From Flavihumibacter solisilvae (GTDB lineage Bacteria; Bacteroidota; Bacteroidia; Chitinophagales; Chitinophagaceae), in assembly GCF_000814475.1 (NCBI RefSeq), contig NZ_JSVC01000009.1, forward strand, positions 1 through 64,000: 64,000 nucleotides of DNA, read 5' to 3'. The notes below the pieces were generated by a model, which was not told the origin of the DNA, did not search any database, and was given only the letters and a program-made list of their open reading frames with translations. A program made the translations under genes and the position numbers. Positions 8,535 to 16,035 of this stretch are shown one piece after another (the first letter of the stretch is position 1; each line of letters opens with the position of its first letter).

Positions 8535-8942
8535 ATGACCTTCAACGCAAAAAACATCGCTTACTGGATTCTCCGGCTGGTTGCAGCAGTAATAATGCTA
8601 CAGACACTCTTCTTCAAGTTCACGGGAGCACCGGAATCAATTTATATCTTCACAACACTTGGAATGGAACCATGGGGCAGGATCGGAACCGGGGTTATGG
8701 AATTGGTAGCATCTGTACTGCTGGTAATTCCACGAACCACAGCCCTCGGCGCAGTAATGGGACTTGGACTCATGAGTGGCGCCCTCTTTTTCCACCTTAC
8801 CAAACTTGGAATTGTGGTTCAAAACGATTCGGGACAACTGTTTATTTATGCACTGATCGTATTCATCTGCTGCCTCATTCTTGCCATTGCTTATCGCTCA
8901 CAACTTACAGGATTACTATACAAAAGGTTACCACTATCCTAG
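8535..8942 (+). CDS. DoxX-like integral membrane protein
   Basis: This protein of about 135 residues is largely hydrophobic, with four TM helices (near 8-28, 45-66, 73-93, 102-123 from the ATG at 8535). It has the DoxX/SURF4-like pattern, including LFFKFTGAPESIYIFTTLGM and GALFFHLTKLGI. An in-frame extension to 8487 would overlap the YHS gene and is rejected. DoxX-like proteins are linked to quinone or thiol redox at the membrane. Its place between a YHS protein and an azoreductase suits an electron-handling or stress role. Confidence 0.83.
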   Translation: MTFNAKNIAYWILRLVAAVIMLQTLFFKFTGAPESIYIFTTLGMEPWGRIGTGVMELVASVLLVIPRTTALGAVMGLGLMSGALFFHLTKLGIVVQNDSGQLFIYALIVFICCLILAIAYRSQLTGLLYKRLPLS

Positions 8943-8949
8943 AGTATAG

Positions 8950-8983
8950 TTTGACTTTTCCGACAAGGGGTGTGAATAATTTG
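8950..8983 (+). promoter_or_regulatory. Possible promoter of azoR
   Basis: TTTG at 8950-8953 is followed 22 bases later by ATAATTTG (8976-8983). This shares TTTG with the -7 consensus but has the TA shifted by one base. The azoR ATG is at 9003. Confidence 0.35.
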
Positions 8984-9002
8984 CAGTCAAAATTTTACAG
9001 TA

Positions 9003-9599
9003 ATGAAAATCCTGCATCTTATTTCAAGCCCGAGAGGAAAGGCTTCCTTTAGTGTTAAGCTGGGAGAAGAAATCATAGAGCGGTTAATAAAGAAATATCC
9101 AGGCAGTACAGTTAATACACATAACCTGACGGATACGCCTTTCCCTCACCTTGAAGAAGTTCACCTCACTTCCTTCTTTACAACGCCCGGAAGCAGATCA
9201 GCCGAACTCGACGAGGCCGTAAAACATTCCGACGACGCCATTGCAGAGCTGATGAATGCCGACATTATCGTGATCGGTGTTCCGATGTACAACTTTTCTA
9301 TCCACTCTACTTTGAAAGCATGGATCGATCATGTGGCGCGGGCCGGCGTCACCTTCAGTTACACGGAAAGCGGCGTTACCGGTCTCGTCAATGGTAAAAA
9401 GGTATACCTCGCTGCATCCTCCGGTGGAATCTATAGTGATGGTCCCATGCAATCTTTCGATTTCGGCGTGCCATATATGCGGAACATGCTGAACTTTATC
9501 GGCATCAGCGACATCACTGTATTCCGCGTGGAAGGCGTGGCACTGCCGGACCTGAAGGACAAAGCCTTTGATCTTGCAGTGGAGCGAATCGCAGTGTAA
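9003..9599 (+). CDS. azoR: FMN-dependent NADH-azoreductase / quinone reductase
   Basis: This 198-residue cytosolic flavoprotein has the flavodoxin-like fold. It reduces quinones and azo compounds with NADH. The FMN phosphate loop SSPRGKASFS lies at the N-terminus. The AzoR motif PMYNFSIHSTLKAWIDH (94-110) and the second flavin loop AASSGGIYSDG are clear. The length matches E. coli AzoR. It follows the DoxX gene by 60 bases and abuts the convergent metallopeptidase-like lipoprotein gene with no gap. It probably contributes to quinone or thiol stress protection with its neighbours. Confidence 0.93.
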   Translation: MKILHLISSPRGKASFSVKLGEEIIERLIKKYPGSTVNTHNLTDTPFPHLEEVHLTSFFTTPGSRSAELDEAVKHSDDAIAELMNADIIVIGVPMYNFSIHSTLKAWIDHVARAGVTFSYTESGVTGLVNGKKVYLAASSGGIYSDGPMQSFDFGVPYMRNMLNFIGISDITVFRVEGVALPDLKDKAFDLAVERIAV

Positions 9600-10910
9600 T
9601 TATTGCGCGTTCAACTGCAGATCAGCAGGCCTAACCGGGTTACTGAGCAACCAGCCAAACAGTTCCCATTGTTTACCTGGTGACTGCTCCCCGCCTTTTG
9701 ACATGATATAATTTCTTACGAGATCCTTTCCGTAGTTATAATTGATCACATAGCTGCGGTTGCGACGGATGAAACTGATCGACTTGGCAGCAGTTTCCTT
9801 ATTCATGAGGCTGTAATCCATCAGCCATTTGATGGCTGCTTCTTCCGTCATGGAGCCGTCGAGCAATCCACGGGCAACTTCGTTCCGTGCATAGTTCAGT
9901 TCGTCCCTAACGGACATTGCGTTGAAATAAGTGCTGATGCCGGCGGTATCCAGCCCGGCCAAAGGCAGCAGCACTTCTTTAGCAAACTTCACTTTATCAT
10001 CGCCCGGGAAAGCGACTGCAATTCCATAGTTCGCACTACCCTCTGCAATCAGACTTTGCGGGCTGAACAACGGGTATAAAGAAATTTCGACCCAACCTTT
10101 ATCGCGGTAAAGGTTCTTTTCGAGCAGCATATTGTAAACGTGGTGACCAGGATAACTTTCATGGCTACCCACATCAATACTGCGGTCGATAAAGATCTGC
10201 ATGTCGGTATTGATCTGGATCACACTGCGATAATTTCCTTTATACCAGTTATATCCACTCCATGGTTTGTTATTTACATATTCCAGGGTAAAGCTTTCAT
10301 TTTCGGGGAGTGTATAATGTTGTTTGGTGCGCTTGCGACACTCAGCAATAGCCGCTTTAAAAACCGTATCCAGCCTGTTTTTCGGGATAATGAAGTGGTT
10401 GGCAAGCTGCTGGAACTTCTGGTTGATATCTCCTTTACCCGGTAACATGCTGTCGAGTTTCGACACCAGCTCTTTGAAATGCGCTTCGGATTTTTTTGGT
10501 ACCGTTACCCCAAAGAGGTCCTGCGTTTCCTGGTCGAAGGAAGTTTGTTCGCCAGCGAAGATCCTGATGCGCCTGTCGAATGCCCTTAACTGTGATTTGA
10601 TCCATCCTATGCGCATGGCAAGGGTATCGCCAGTGGTGCTGTCAATTGTGTTCAGTTCATTTACCAGGTTGCTCACAGCAGTTAGCAGGCTGTCCTTCGG
10701 GAACTCACCTTTTGGCGTTGACGTTGGTTTTAGTGAATCAGGTCCATAATATGCGTCAACAAAGTCTGTATCATACTGGCCGATTGTTAGGCCCAGCTTC
10801 ACGTATTGATGGGCGAGATCATCGAGTTTTGTATTTGGCTTTGAATCAGTTTTAGACTGTCCGCAGGCGGACAGTAAAAAAATGGATGCCAGAATAAAGA
10901 ATTTATTCAT
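9600..10910 (-). CDS. DUF885-like metallopeptidase lipoprotein
   Basis: This 436-residue lipoprotein has the lipobox FLLSACGQ near residue 16. The body is helical. Around residue 260 it carries SHESYPGHHVYN, the HExxPGHH motif of DUF885 proteins, which resembles a zinc-peptidase site. A downstream Glu in LIAEGSANYG is a plausible third ligand. It should be anchored in the envelope, facing the periplasm or cell surface. DUF885 proteins are predicted peptidases, and the substrate is unknown. It is transcribed alone on the minus strand and its 3' end touches azoR. Confidence 0.82.
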   Translation of the reverse strand: MNKFFILASIFLLSACGQSKTDSKPNTKLDDLAHQYVKLGLTIGQYDTDFVDAYYGPDSLKPTSTPKGEFPKDSLLTAVSNLVNELNTIDSTTGDTLAMRIGWIKSQLRAFDRRIRIFAGEQTSFDQETQDLFGVTVPKKSEAHFKELVSKLDSMLPGKGDINQKFQQLANHFIIPKNRLDTVFKAAIAECRKRTKQHYTLPENESFTLEYVNNKPWSGYNWYKGNYRSVIQINTDMQIFIDRSIDVGSHESYPGHHVYNMLLEKNLYRDKGWVEISLYPLFSPQSLIAEGSANYGIAVAFPGDDKVKFAKEVLLPLAGLDTAGISTYFNAMSVRDELNYARNEVARGLLDGSMTEEAAIKWLMDYSLMNKETAAKSISFIRRNRSYVINYNYGKDLVRNYIMSKGGEQSPGKQWELFGWLLSNPVRPADLQLNAQ

Positions 10911-10958
10911 GCAGTCAGTTTATGTCGTGAAAATAGAGATTGAAACGGTCTGATTCAC

Positions 10959-11261
10959 TCAGAATGACTCGGAATTCCGGGTAAATTCCTTCAGATAATA
11001 TGAAATCCTCTCTGAGAAACCATTCCTCAGGAGACCTTGTGATTGAGCAGTCTTACATTGATCCAATAAGGAACCGGCGCTTCTTTCAAGCCGTTGTTTC
11101 AGGACATTAACATATCTCGCCCGCAGCAACTGGAAAATGTTTTCAGAACCATTTCTTTCAATTGCTTTTGCTTCATTCCGGAATTCACGCAAAAGTGGAA
11201 AGAAAATGCGCATGGCCTGCTCATTGAATTCGGCATGGCTGATCCTGATGTCTTTATCCAT
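10959..11261 (-). CDS. Small hypothetical protein downstream of desaturase
   Basis: This 100-residue soluble protein is rich in charged residues and predicted to be mostly helical (for example NIFQLLRARYVNVLKQRLER). No signal peptide, TM helix or known motif is visible. It starts 13 bases after the fatty-acid desaturase stop on the same strand, which suggests co-transcription and makes it more credible as a real gene. I do not recognise the family. Confidence 0.6.
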   Translation of the reverse strand: MDKDIRISHAEFNEQAMRIFFPLLREFRNEAKAIERNGSENIFQLLRARYVNVLKQRLERSAGSLLDQCKTAQSQGLLRNGFSERISYYLKEFTRNSESF

Positions 11262-11274
11262 AAAGAGGTTTGTC

Positions 11275-12363
11275 TCAATAAATTATCGAAGGCTTATTGC
11301 CCATAATCTTCAGGTACCGGAAGTGCGCTGTTACTGCTTTGCCCAGGGTGGGTATGGAATGGTAAGGAAGGCCAAACTCCTGGCACTTGGATCGTACGAT
11401 CTTACTTAACATGGGGTAATGAATATGACTCACCCGCGGAAATAAGTGATGTTCCACCTGGTAATTCAATCCGCCTGCCAGCCAGGTAATTACAGGATTT
11501 GAAGGTGAAAAATTTGCAGTTGTTTTTAATTGGTGGATTGCCCATTCGTCGTCGATCCGTTTTGCTTCCCCGGGTATCATAAATTCAAAATGAGTAATAT
11601 CCACCACATGTGCCAACTGGAAAACGATTGCAAGGGTGAATCCCAGACCTATATGCAAAGCGATAAAGAAGACAACGCATGGCAACCAACCGATAAGCAT
11701 GGCAGGAATCAATAGGTAGAAAAGAACATACAACAGTTTACTTACCCAGAATATAAGATGATCTTTCAGCGGCATTTTTTCTGCAATGCTCACATTATTC
11801 AGTTTTGGCCTGAAATACTTTTCAAAGTCCTGGAACAGTACCCAGAAAGCAGAACTCACCGCATACAGGAATGGCGTGTAAAAGTGCTGATACTGGTGTG
11901 CCGGCACCCATCGCTGCGTTTCACACATCCGGATGAATGGACTTTTGGCGATATCGTCATCCATACCATCCACATTGGTATACGTATGATGAATTACATT
12001 ATGTTTATACTTCCAGATAAAACTGTTCCCACCTAAAGCATTTAAGGTAAGTCCCAGTGTTTCATTGATCCATTTTTTCGAGGAATAACTGCCGTGATTG
12101 GCATCATGCATTACATTAAAACCGATACATGCACAAATAAAACCCAGTGCTAAACCAAGTACAGTCGTATAGAGGATTGGCATCGGTTTTACGAGTACAA
12201 GGAGATATATTGAAACTGCGGAGAAGATCAGGATAACCGTTTTAGCATATAATCGCCAGTTTCCGGTCTTTAATAGTTTTTGACTGCTGAAATATGAATC
12301 AGTTTCTTCGGTAAGGGATTTAAAAAATGTAGCGTTCTTATTATTGAAGGAGATTTTACCCAT
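11275..12363 (-). CDS. Membrane fatty-acid desaturase (acyl-lipid/acyl-CoA, front-end-like)
   Basis: This 362-residue integral membrane di-iron enzyme introduces a double bond into an acyl chain. The three histidine boxes are intact: HDANH (86-90), HNVIHH (121-126) and QVEHH (302-306). TM helix pairs lie near 42-82 and 205-255. QxxHH as the third box is typical of delta-5/delta-6 and related front-end desaturases, though no cytochrome b5 domain is present. I prefer the ATG at 12361-12363, because the 11-residue upstream extension looks non-native. It is divergent from a KAS III enzyme across 88 bp, which suggests shared lipid regulation. Confidence 0.92.
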   Translation of the reverse strand: MGKISFNNKNATFFKSLTEETDSYFSSQKLLKTGNWRLYAKTVILIFSAVSIYLLVLVKPMPILYTTVLGLALGFICACIGFNVMHDANHGSYSSKKWINETLGLTLNALGGNSFIWKYKHNVIHHTYTNVDGMDDDIAKSPFIRMCETQRWVPAHQYQHFYTPFLYAVSSAFWVLFQDFEKYFRPKLNNVSIAEKMPLKDHLIFWVSKLLYVLFYLLIPAMLIGWLPCVVFFIALHIGLGFTLAIVFQLAHVVDITHFEFMIPGEAKRIDDEWAIHQLKTTANFSPSNPVITWLAGGLNYQVEHHLFPRVSHIHYPMLSKIVRSKCQEFGLPYHSIPTLGKAVTAHFRYLKIMGNKPSIIY

Positions 12364-12451
12364 TATATTTATACTAGGGAGACAAGGTACGATCAAAAAG
12401 GCGCAATTTCCTTAATTTGTGTAATCTCAACCTACCAAAGTAGTTATACAT

Positions 12452-13522
12452 ATGTTTCGATCCATTATTACCGGTACAGGCTCCTACATTCCTCCTTTTA
12501 TTCAAACGAACAAAGATTTTACGAAACAGGTATTTTATTCGAAGGGGCATGCGTTGACGACGGCGCCAGAGGAAATTGTTAGCAAATTCAGGCAAATAAC
12601 CGGAATTGAAGAGCGAAGATATACTACGGAAGATCTTAATGCATCGGATATCGGGGCCATTGCTGCAAAAAATGCATTGGCTGACAGCGGGGTAAACCCG
12701 GAAGAGATCGATCAGATTATTGTCGCACACAATTTCGGTGACGTACTCAAAAACACCATCCAGACTGCGGCCGTGCCATCGATAGCCAGCCTGATCAAAC
12801 ATACTTTAGGTATCAGGAACCCTGGATGTACGGCCTATGATATCTTGTTCGGATGCCCGGGATGGATCCAGGGGCTGATCCAGGCAGATGCTTTTTTTAA
12901 AGCGGGACTTGCAAAAAAGGCATTAATAGTTGGCACGGAAACCCTTTCACGCGTTATAGATGTTCACGATCGCGACAGCATGATCTTCAGCGATGGCGCC
13001 GGAGCAGTTGTTCTTGAATTCAGGGAGACGGGCCCTGGCGACAGCGGACTCCTCGGAAGCTCCACACAAACACATACGATTGAAGAAGTCAATTACATCA
13101 ATATGGGCAAGTCGGATTTCCCGGATAGTGATCCGAATGTGCGTTACATTAAAATGAATGGACGGAAAGTTTATGAGTATGCGATGACCTATGTACCGGC
13201 AGCGATGAAAGACTGTCTTGATAAATGTGGAATTGATATTTCGGCAGTAAAAAAGATTTTCATTCACCAGGCCAATGAGAAAATGGATGAGGGCATTATG
13301 CAAAGACTTTTCCAGCTCTATGGGATCAATGAGCCTACAGAAAACGTGATGCCCATGAGCATTCACTGGCTGGGCAATAGTTCGGTTGCAACAGTTCCTA
13401 CCCTGCTGGATCTAGTCCGGAAGGAACAATTAGAATCACATCGTTTACATGCCGGCGATATCATACTGTTTGCTTCAGTCGGAGCCGGTATGAATATCAA
13501 TGCCGCCTGTTACCGGTACTGA
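12452..13522 (+). CDS. 3-oxoacyl-ACP synthase III (KAS III) family protein
   Basis: This 356-residue thiolase-fold enzyme should catalyse Claisen condensation of an acyl-CoA starter with malonyl-ACP. The triad is intact: Cys135 in ILFGCPGWIQG, His272 in IHQANE and Asn309 in WLGNSS. The cysteine context GCPGW differs from the ACSGF of housekeeping FabH, so it may use a different starter. Upstream lies TTAATTTG (12412-12419), a near match to the -7 box. It is divergent from the desaturase and convergent with an SDR 3 bases away. Fatty-acid or secondary lipid synthesis are both possible. Confidence 0.88.
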   Translation: MFRSIITGTGSYIPPFIQTNKDFTKQVFYSKGHALTTAPEEIVSKFRQITGIEERRYTTEDLNASDIGAIAAKNALADSGVNPEEIDQIIVAHNFGDVLKNTIQTAAVPSIASLIKHTLGIRNPGCTAYDILFGCPGWIQGLIQADAFFKAGLAKKALIVGTETLSRVIDVHDRDSMIFSDGAGAVVLEFRETGPGDSGLLGSSTQTHTIEEVNYINMGKSDFPDSDPNVRYIKMNGRKVYEYAMTYVPAAMKDCLDKCGIDISAVKKIFIHQANEKMDEGIMQRLFQLYGINEPTENVMPMSIHWLGNSSVATVPTLLDLVRKEQLESHRLHAGDIILFASVGAGMNINAACYRY

Positions 13523-13525
13523 CTA

Positions 13526-14410
13526 TCAGGAGGTGCCTGCAGTTACTTTTTTTGGGTTTGCTTTCAGGCCGAAGTCCTGTTCTACCTTTTTATACCAGGT
13601 CTCATCGTCCGCAGCCGCCCAGTCGACCCATTCTTCGTCAGACATGGATAATCGCCATTGAAGGAATGGTTCTGCGTCCGGACCTGCGGGATGCCTAAGT
13701 TTCCAATCTTTGCTTTGTATTATCTCGAGGATCTTTTCACTTACATACGAGGTTGAAGAAGGATTTTCGAGGGCGGCCCTGAACAGGTTGCTAAAACGTT
13801 CAGATGTGGGATAAGCTGTTTCCCTGAAATGATCTGCGATTCCCCTTGACATAGCCGTGTCAATAATGCCCGGTTCTACAATGGCGACCCGGATATTAAA
13901 CGGCTTCACCTCCTGGGCAAGAGATTCACTTATGGCTTCCAGTGCAAACTTGGAGGCTGAATAAGGTCCGAGCGGGGAACATGAGATCTTTCCTGCAACA
14001 GATGCTATGTTAATAATTAATCCATTCCTGCGTTCACGCATATGCGGTAGTACAGCCTTGATGCAGCGAACCGGCCCGAAATAATTTGTTTCCATAACCG
14101 CACGGAATCGGTCCATTTCAAGTTCTTCCATTGTGCCGCGTTCCTCAATCCCGGCGTTATTGATAAGAACATCGATGTGCTGATTTTCCCGTAAGATTGT
14201 GCTGATCCTGACGTCTACAGACACATCAGAATCAACATCCATTTCGGAAATTATGATAGGTAATGATTCCTGCGAAGCAATCTTTGAAAGTTCCGGTGAT
14301 CCGGAGGGATTGCGCATAGTTGCCTGTACTTTGTGACCTGCCCTGGCAAGGGTTAATGCGGCAGCCATTCCGATTCCCCTGCTGGCCCCGGTGATCAATA
14401 CATTTGCCAT
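13526..14410 (-). CDS. Short-chain dehydrogenase/reductase (SDR)
   Basis: This 294-residue NAD(P)-dependent oxidoreductase has the classical SDR motifs. These are the cofactor loop TGASRGIGMA near residue 7, NNAG near residue 90, and the catalytic YSASK with a Ser upstream in NIASVAGKIS. The C-terminal extension (TSYVSEKILEIIQS and beyond) is longer than in minimal SDRs. The substrate is unknown. It is preceded by an unusually strong Shine-Dalgarno site and sits next to the gene-poor repeat region at 14.5 kb, so recent acquisition is possible. Confidence 0.9.
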   Translation of the reverse strand: MANVLITGASRGIGMAAALTLARAGHKVQATMRNPSGSPELSKIASQESLPIIISEMDVDSDVSVDVRISTILRENQHIDVLINNAGIEERGTMEELEMDRFRAVMETNYFGPVRCIKAVLPHMRERRNGLIINIASVAGKISCSPLGPYSASKFALEAISESLAQEVKPFNIRVAIVEPGIIDTAMSRGIADHFRETAYPTSERFSNLFRAALENPSSTSYVSEKILEIIQSKDWKLRHPAGPDAEPFLQWRLSMSDEEWVDWAAADDETWYKKVEQDFGLKANPKKVTAGTS

Positions 14411-14421
14411 GTTAGCCTCCT
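14411..14421 (-). promoter_or_regulatory. Strong Shine-Dalgarno site of the SDR gene
   Basis: The minus strand reads AAAAAGGAGG five bases before the SDR ATG. This near-perfect SD is unusual in a genome where most genes here start with little or no SD. It also fixes the SDR start. Confidence 0.75.
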
Positions 14422-14539
14422 TTTTATTTTGGAAGTAAATGAAGAGGGCGCAGAAAAAAGGGTGGGTAGTTTTGTGAGTTTACGATACGGCTGTTCACTT
14501 AAATCTACAACAGTTTTGGGAGTTCAGATCTTATGGCGT

Positions 14540-14609
14540 GAGCCAATTATTCGATTATGAGCCAATTTTTAGCCTTCCAGAGCCAATTTTTTGAAACTGT
14601 GAGCCAATT
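14540..14609. repeat. Four direct GAGCCAATT repeats at about 21-bp spacing
   Basis: GAGCCAATT occurs at 14540, 14559, 14580 and 14601, so the spacings are 19, 21 and 21 bases, about two helical turns. Each copy is followed by an A/T-rich tail (ATT or TTT). They lie in the 700-bp gap between the SDR gene (ends 14410) and the secreted protein at 15113, where I see no convincing gene. The reverse complement, AATTGGCTC, resembles the short multiple terminal repeats of IS21-type elements, so a solo IS end is possible. A multi-site operator is the alternative. Confidence 0.7.
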
Positions 14610-14621
14610 ATTCCTCGTTTT

Positions 14622-15112
14622 TCTTCACTAGCGGAATCAATGAATACTTTGCACCCACTTCCCTGCCGGGAGCCTTGGTGATTCCCTGTCCGCTATTTTG
14701 AACAGGCGACTGCTTTCCGGATAAGACGATTGTGAACTTTTTGCAGAAAGGTGAGAACACCCCAGGCCCCGGGCCAAATATTTTCTATTCCGATTGTCTG
14801 CCGTTTGTTTGCCGTTTTTTTGCCGTTATGACGGGTGCTAGCTTTTGGCCTGCAACTGGCCAGCAGCCGGACGAACCCCGGTAAGTGGTTGAAAGGGGAA
14901 TCAAGTCGCGTAAAATCGCCGTTAAAATCCATATAATATTAATATTCAACTAATTGTTATTTAAAAATTTCTGGTTATTGTAAGATCCGGCGAATTTCCT
15001 GTAGCAGAATCTGTGGTAAGAAAATAGGCACATGTGTTACAGCTGGGATCCTGAGCCATAGTTAAATTCATATTGGTCTTGCCTCCAACCCTGATTTCCA
15101 AATAACACATAT
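14622..15112. other. Gene-poor intergenic stretch
   Basis: No supported gene lies here. The stretch holds three copies of TGCCGTT at 11-base spacing (14799, 14810, 14821). It also holds an open frame on the minus strand (14693-14932) that looks like a chance translation of low-complexity sequence. An AT-rich segment (about 14930-14990) precedes the secreted-protein gene. I see no terminator or exact TAnnTTTG box. Confidence 0.6.
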
Positions 15113-15619
15113 ATGAAAAAACTCCCCCTCCTGTTATTCATTGTGATTACCACATTGAACATCTCAACTTTCGCGCAAAGCAATAAGGAAGACATCGATA
15201 TTATCCAGTCTGCCTTTGGAAAAGACAAAAAAGTGCTGATAGGCCAGGTCATGCAGATCGCGGCGAAGGACAGTGTTGCTTTCTGGAAATTGTACGATGA
15301 ATATGAAGCCAAGAGGAAAGCCCTTGGCAGGGAAAGAATCGGCCTGTTGCAGCAATACGCGGATCAGTATGATAAGCTTGATGATGCCAAGGCGGCGCAG
15401 CTGGCTTCTTCTGCATTTGCAAACGATTCCAAATACAACAACCTTTACCAGGCCTACTTTAAGAAATTCAGTTCAGTAATCGGTGGCAAAAAGTCGGCCG
15501 AGCTGTTCCAGCTTGAAACCTACCTGCAAAACCTCACCCGGTTATATATCATGAACAATATTCCCTTCATTGGTGAATTGGATAAATCAAAAGTGCCGGT
15601 TAAAGGTGATAACCTTTAA
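15113..15619 (+). CDS. Secreted helical protein of unknown function
   Basis: This 168-residue protein has a signal peptide (MKKLPLLLFIVITTLNISTFAQ). The mature part is highly helical and charged. Examples are FWKLYDEYEAKRKALGRERI and LFQLETYLQNLTRLYIM, which recalls the size and texture of Spy/CpxP-like periplasmic helix bundles, but no LTxxQ motif is visible. It stands alone, downstream of the gene-poor repeat region and convergent with a small minus-strand gene. I do not recognise the function. Confidence 0.75.
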   Translation: MKKLPLLLFIVITTLNISTFAQSNKEDIDIIQSAFGKDKKVLIGQVMQIAAKDSVAFWKLYDEYEAKRKALGRERIGLLQQYADQYDKLDDAKAAQLASSAFANDSKYNNLYQAYFKKFSSVIGGKKSAELFQLETYLQNLTRLYIMNNIPFIGELDKSKVPVKGDNL

Positions 15620-15628
15620 AACACTAGT

Positions 15629-15874
15629 TCAATACTTTCCTTTTTCAAAGTCTTCAATAGCCGTCATGATGGCAAGTTGTTCGAGCACAGGGAAAAGCGG
15701 TGTTATTGCGAGATGTTTAGGGGAAGCTCCTGCAAACTTAAACTCCTGGGCTATTGAATTAACCTGGTCGCCTACTCGTAGCAGGGTACCTTTATAAATG
15801 AATTCAGGATCTGCGTCGTGGAATAACTCAATCAGAAACTCTATTCCGCTGATAGAATATTTGCGCGCATTCAT
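15629..15874 (-). CDS. Small hypothetical protein
   Basis: This protein of about 81 residues starts at the ATG at 15872-15874. A GTG two codons upstream (15880) is an alternative. The composition looks protein-like, with alternating hydrophobic segments (YSISGIEFLIELF, PLFPVLEQLAIMTAIEDF). There is no signal peptide or known motif. It is convergent with the secreted protein gene, 9 bases away, and lies downstream of lptD on the same strand after about 160 bases. I cannot assign a function. Confidence 0.55.
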   Translation of the reverse strand: MNARKYSISGIEFLIELFHDADPEFIYKGTLLRVGDQVNSIAQEFKFAGASPKHLAITPLFPVLEQLAIMTAIEDFEKGKY

Positions 15875-16035
15875 AGACACCGGGCGTTGTAATTAGCTAA
15901 TACGATCCGGTTCCTTAAACACCACTGTTGATTAAAACGTAACCAAAATCCTGGTTTCTTTTCTGGAGGTCGTGGTATGCATCCCCGGCCTGTACTCGGC
16001 CTGGTTAATCTTTCCGCATGTGCGGGCTGTTTAGG

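Noticed and set aside
14540-14609. CRISPR-like array
   Set aside because: The repeat is only 9 bases, the spacers are about 12 bases, and no cas genes are present.
14693-14932. 79-residue open frame on the minus strand in the gene-poor region
   Set aside because: The peptide is low-complexity where it crosses the TGCCGTT repeats, it has no RBS or promoter, and it resembles no protein I know.
15961-16035. Terminator of lptD (CCGCATGTGCGG palindrome)
   Set aside because: The stem is only 5 bp and no T-tract follows on the minus strand.
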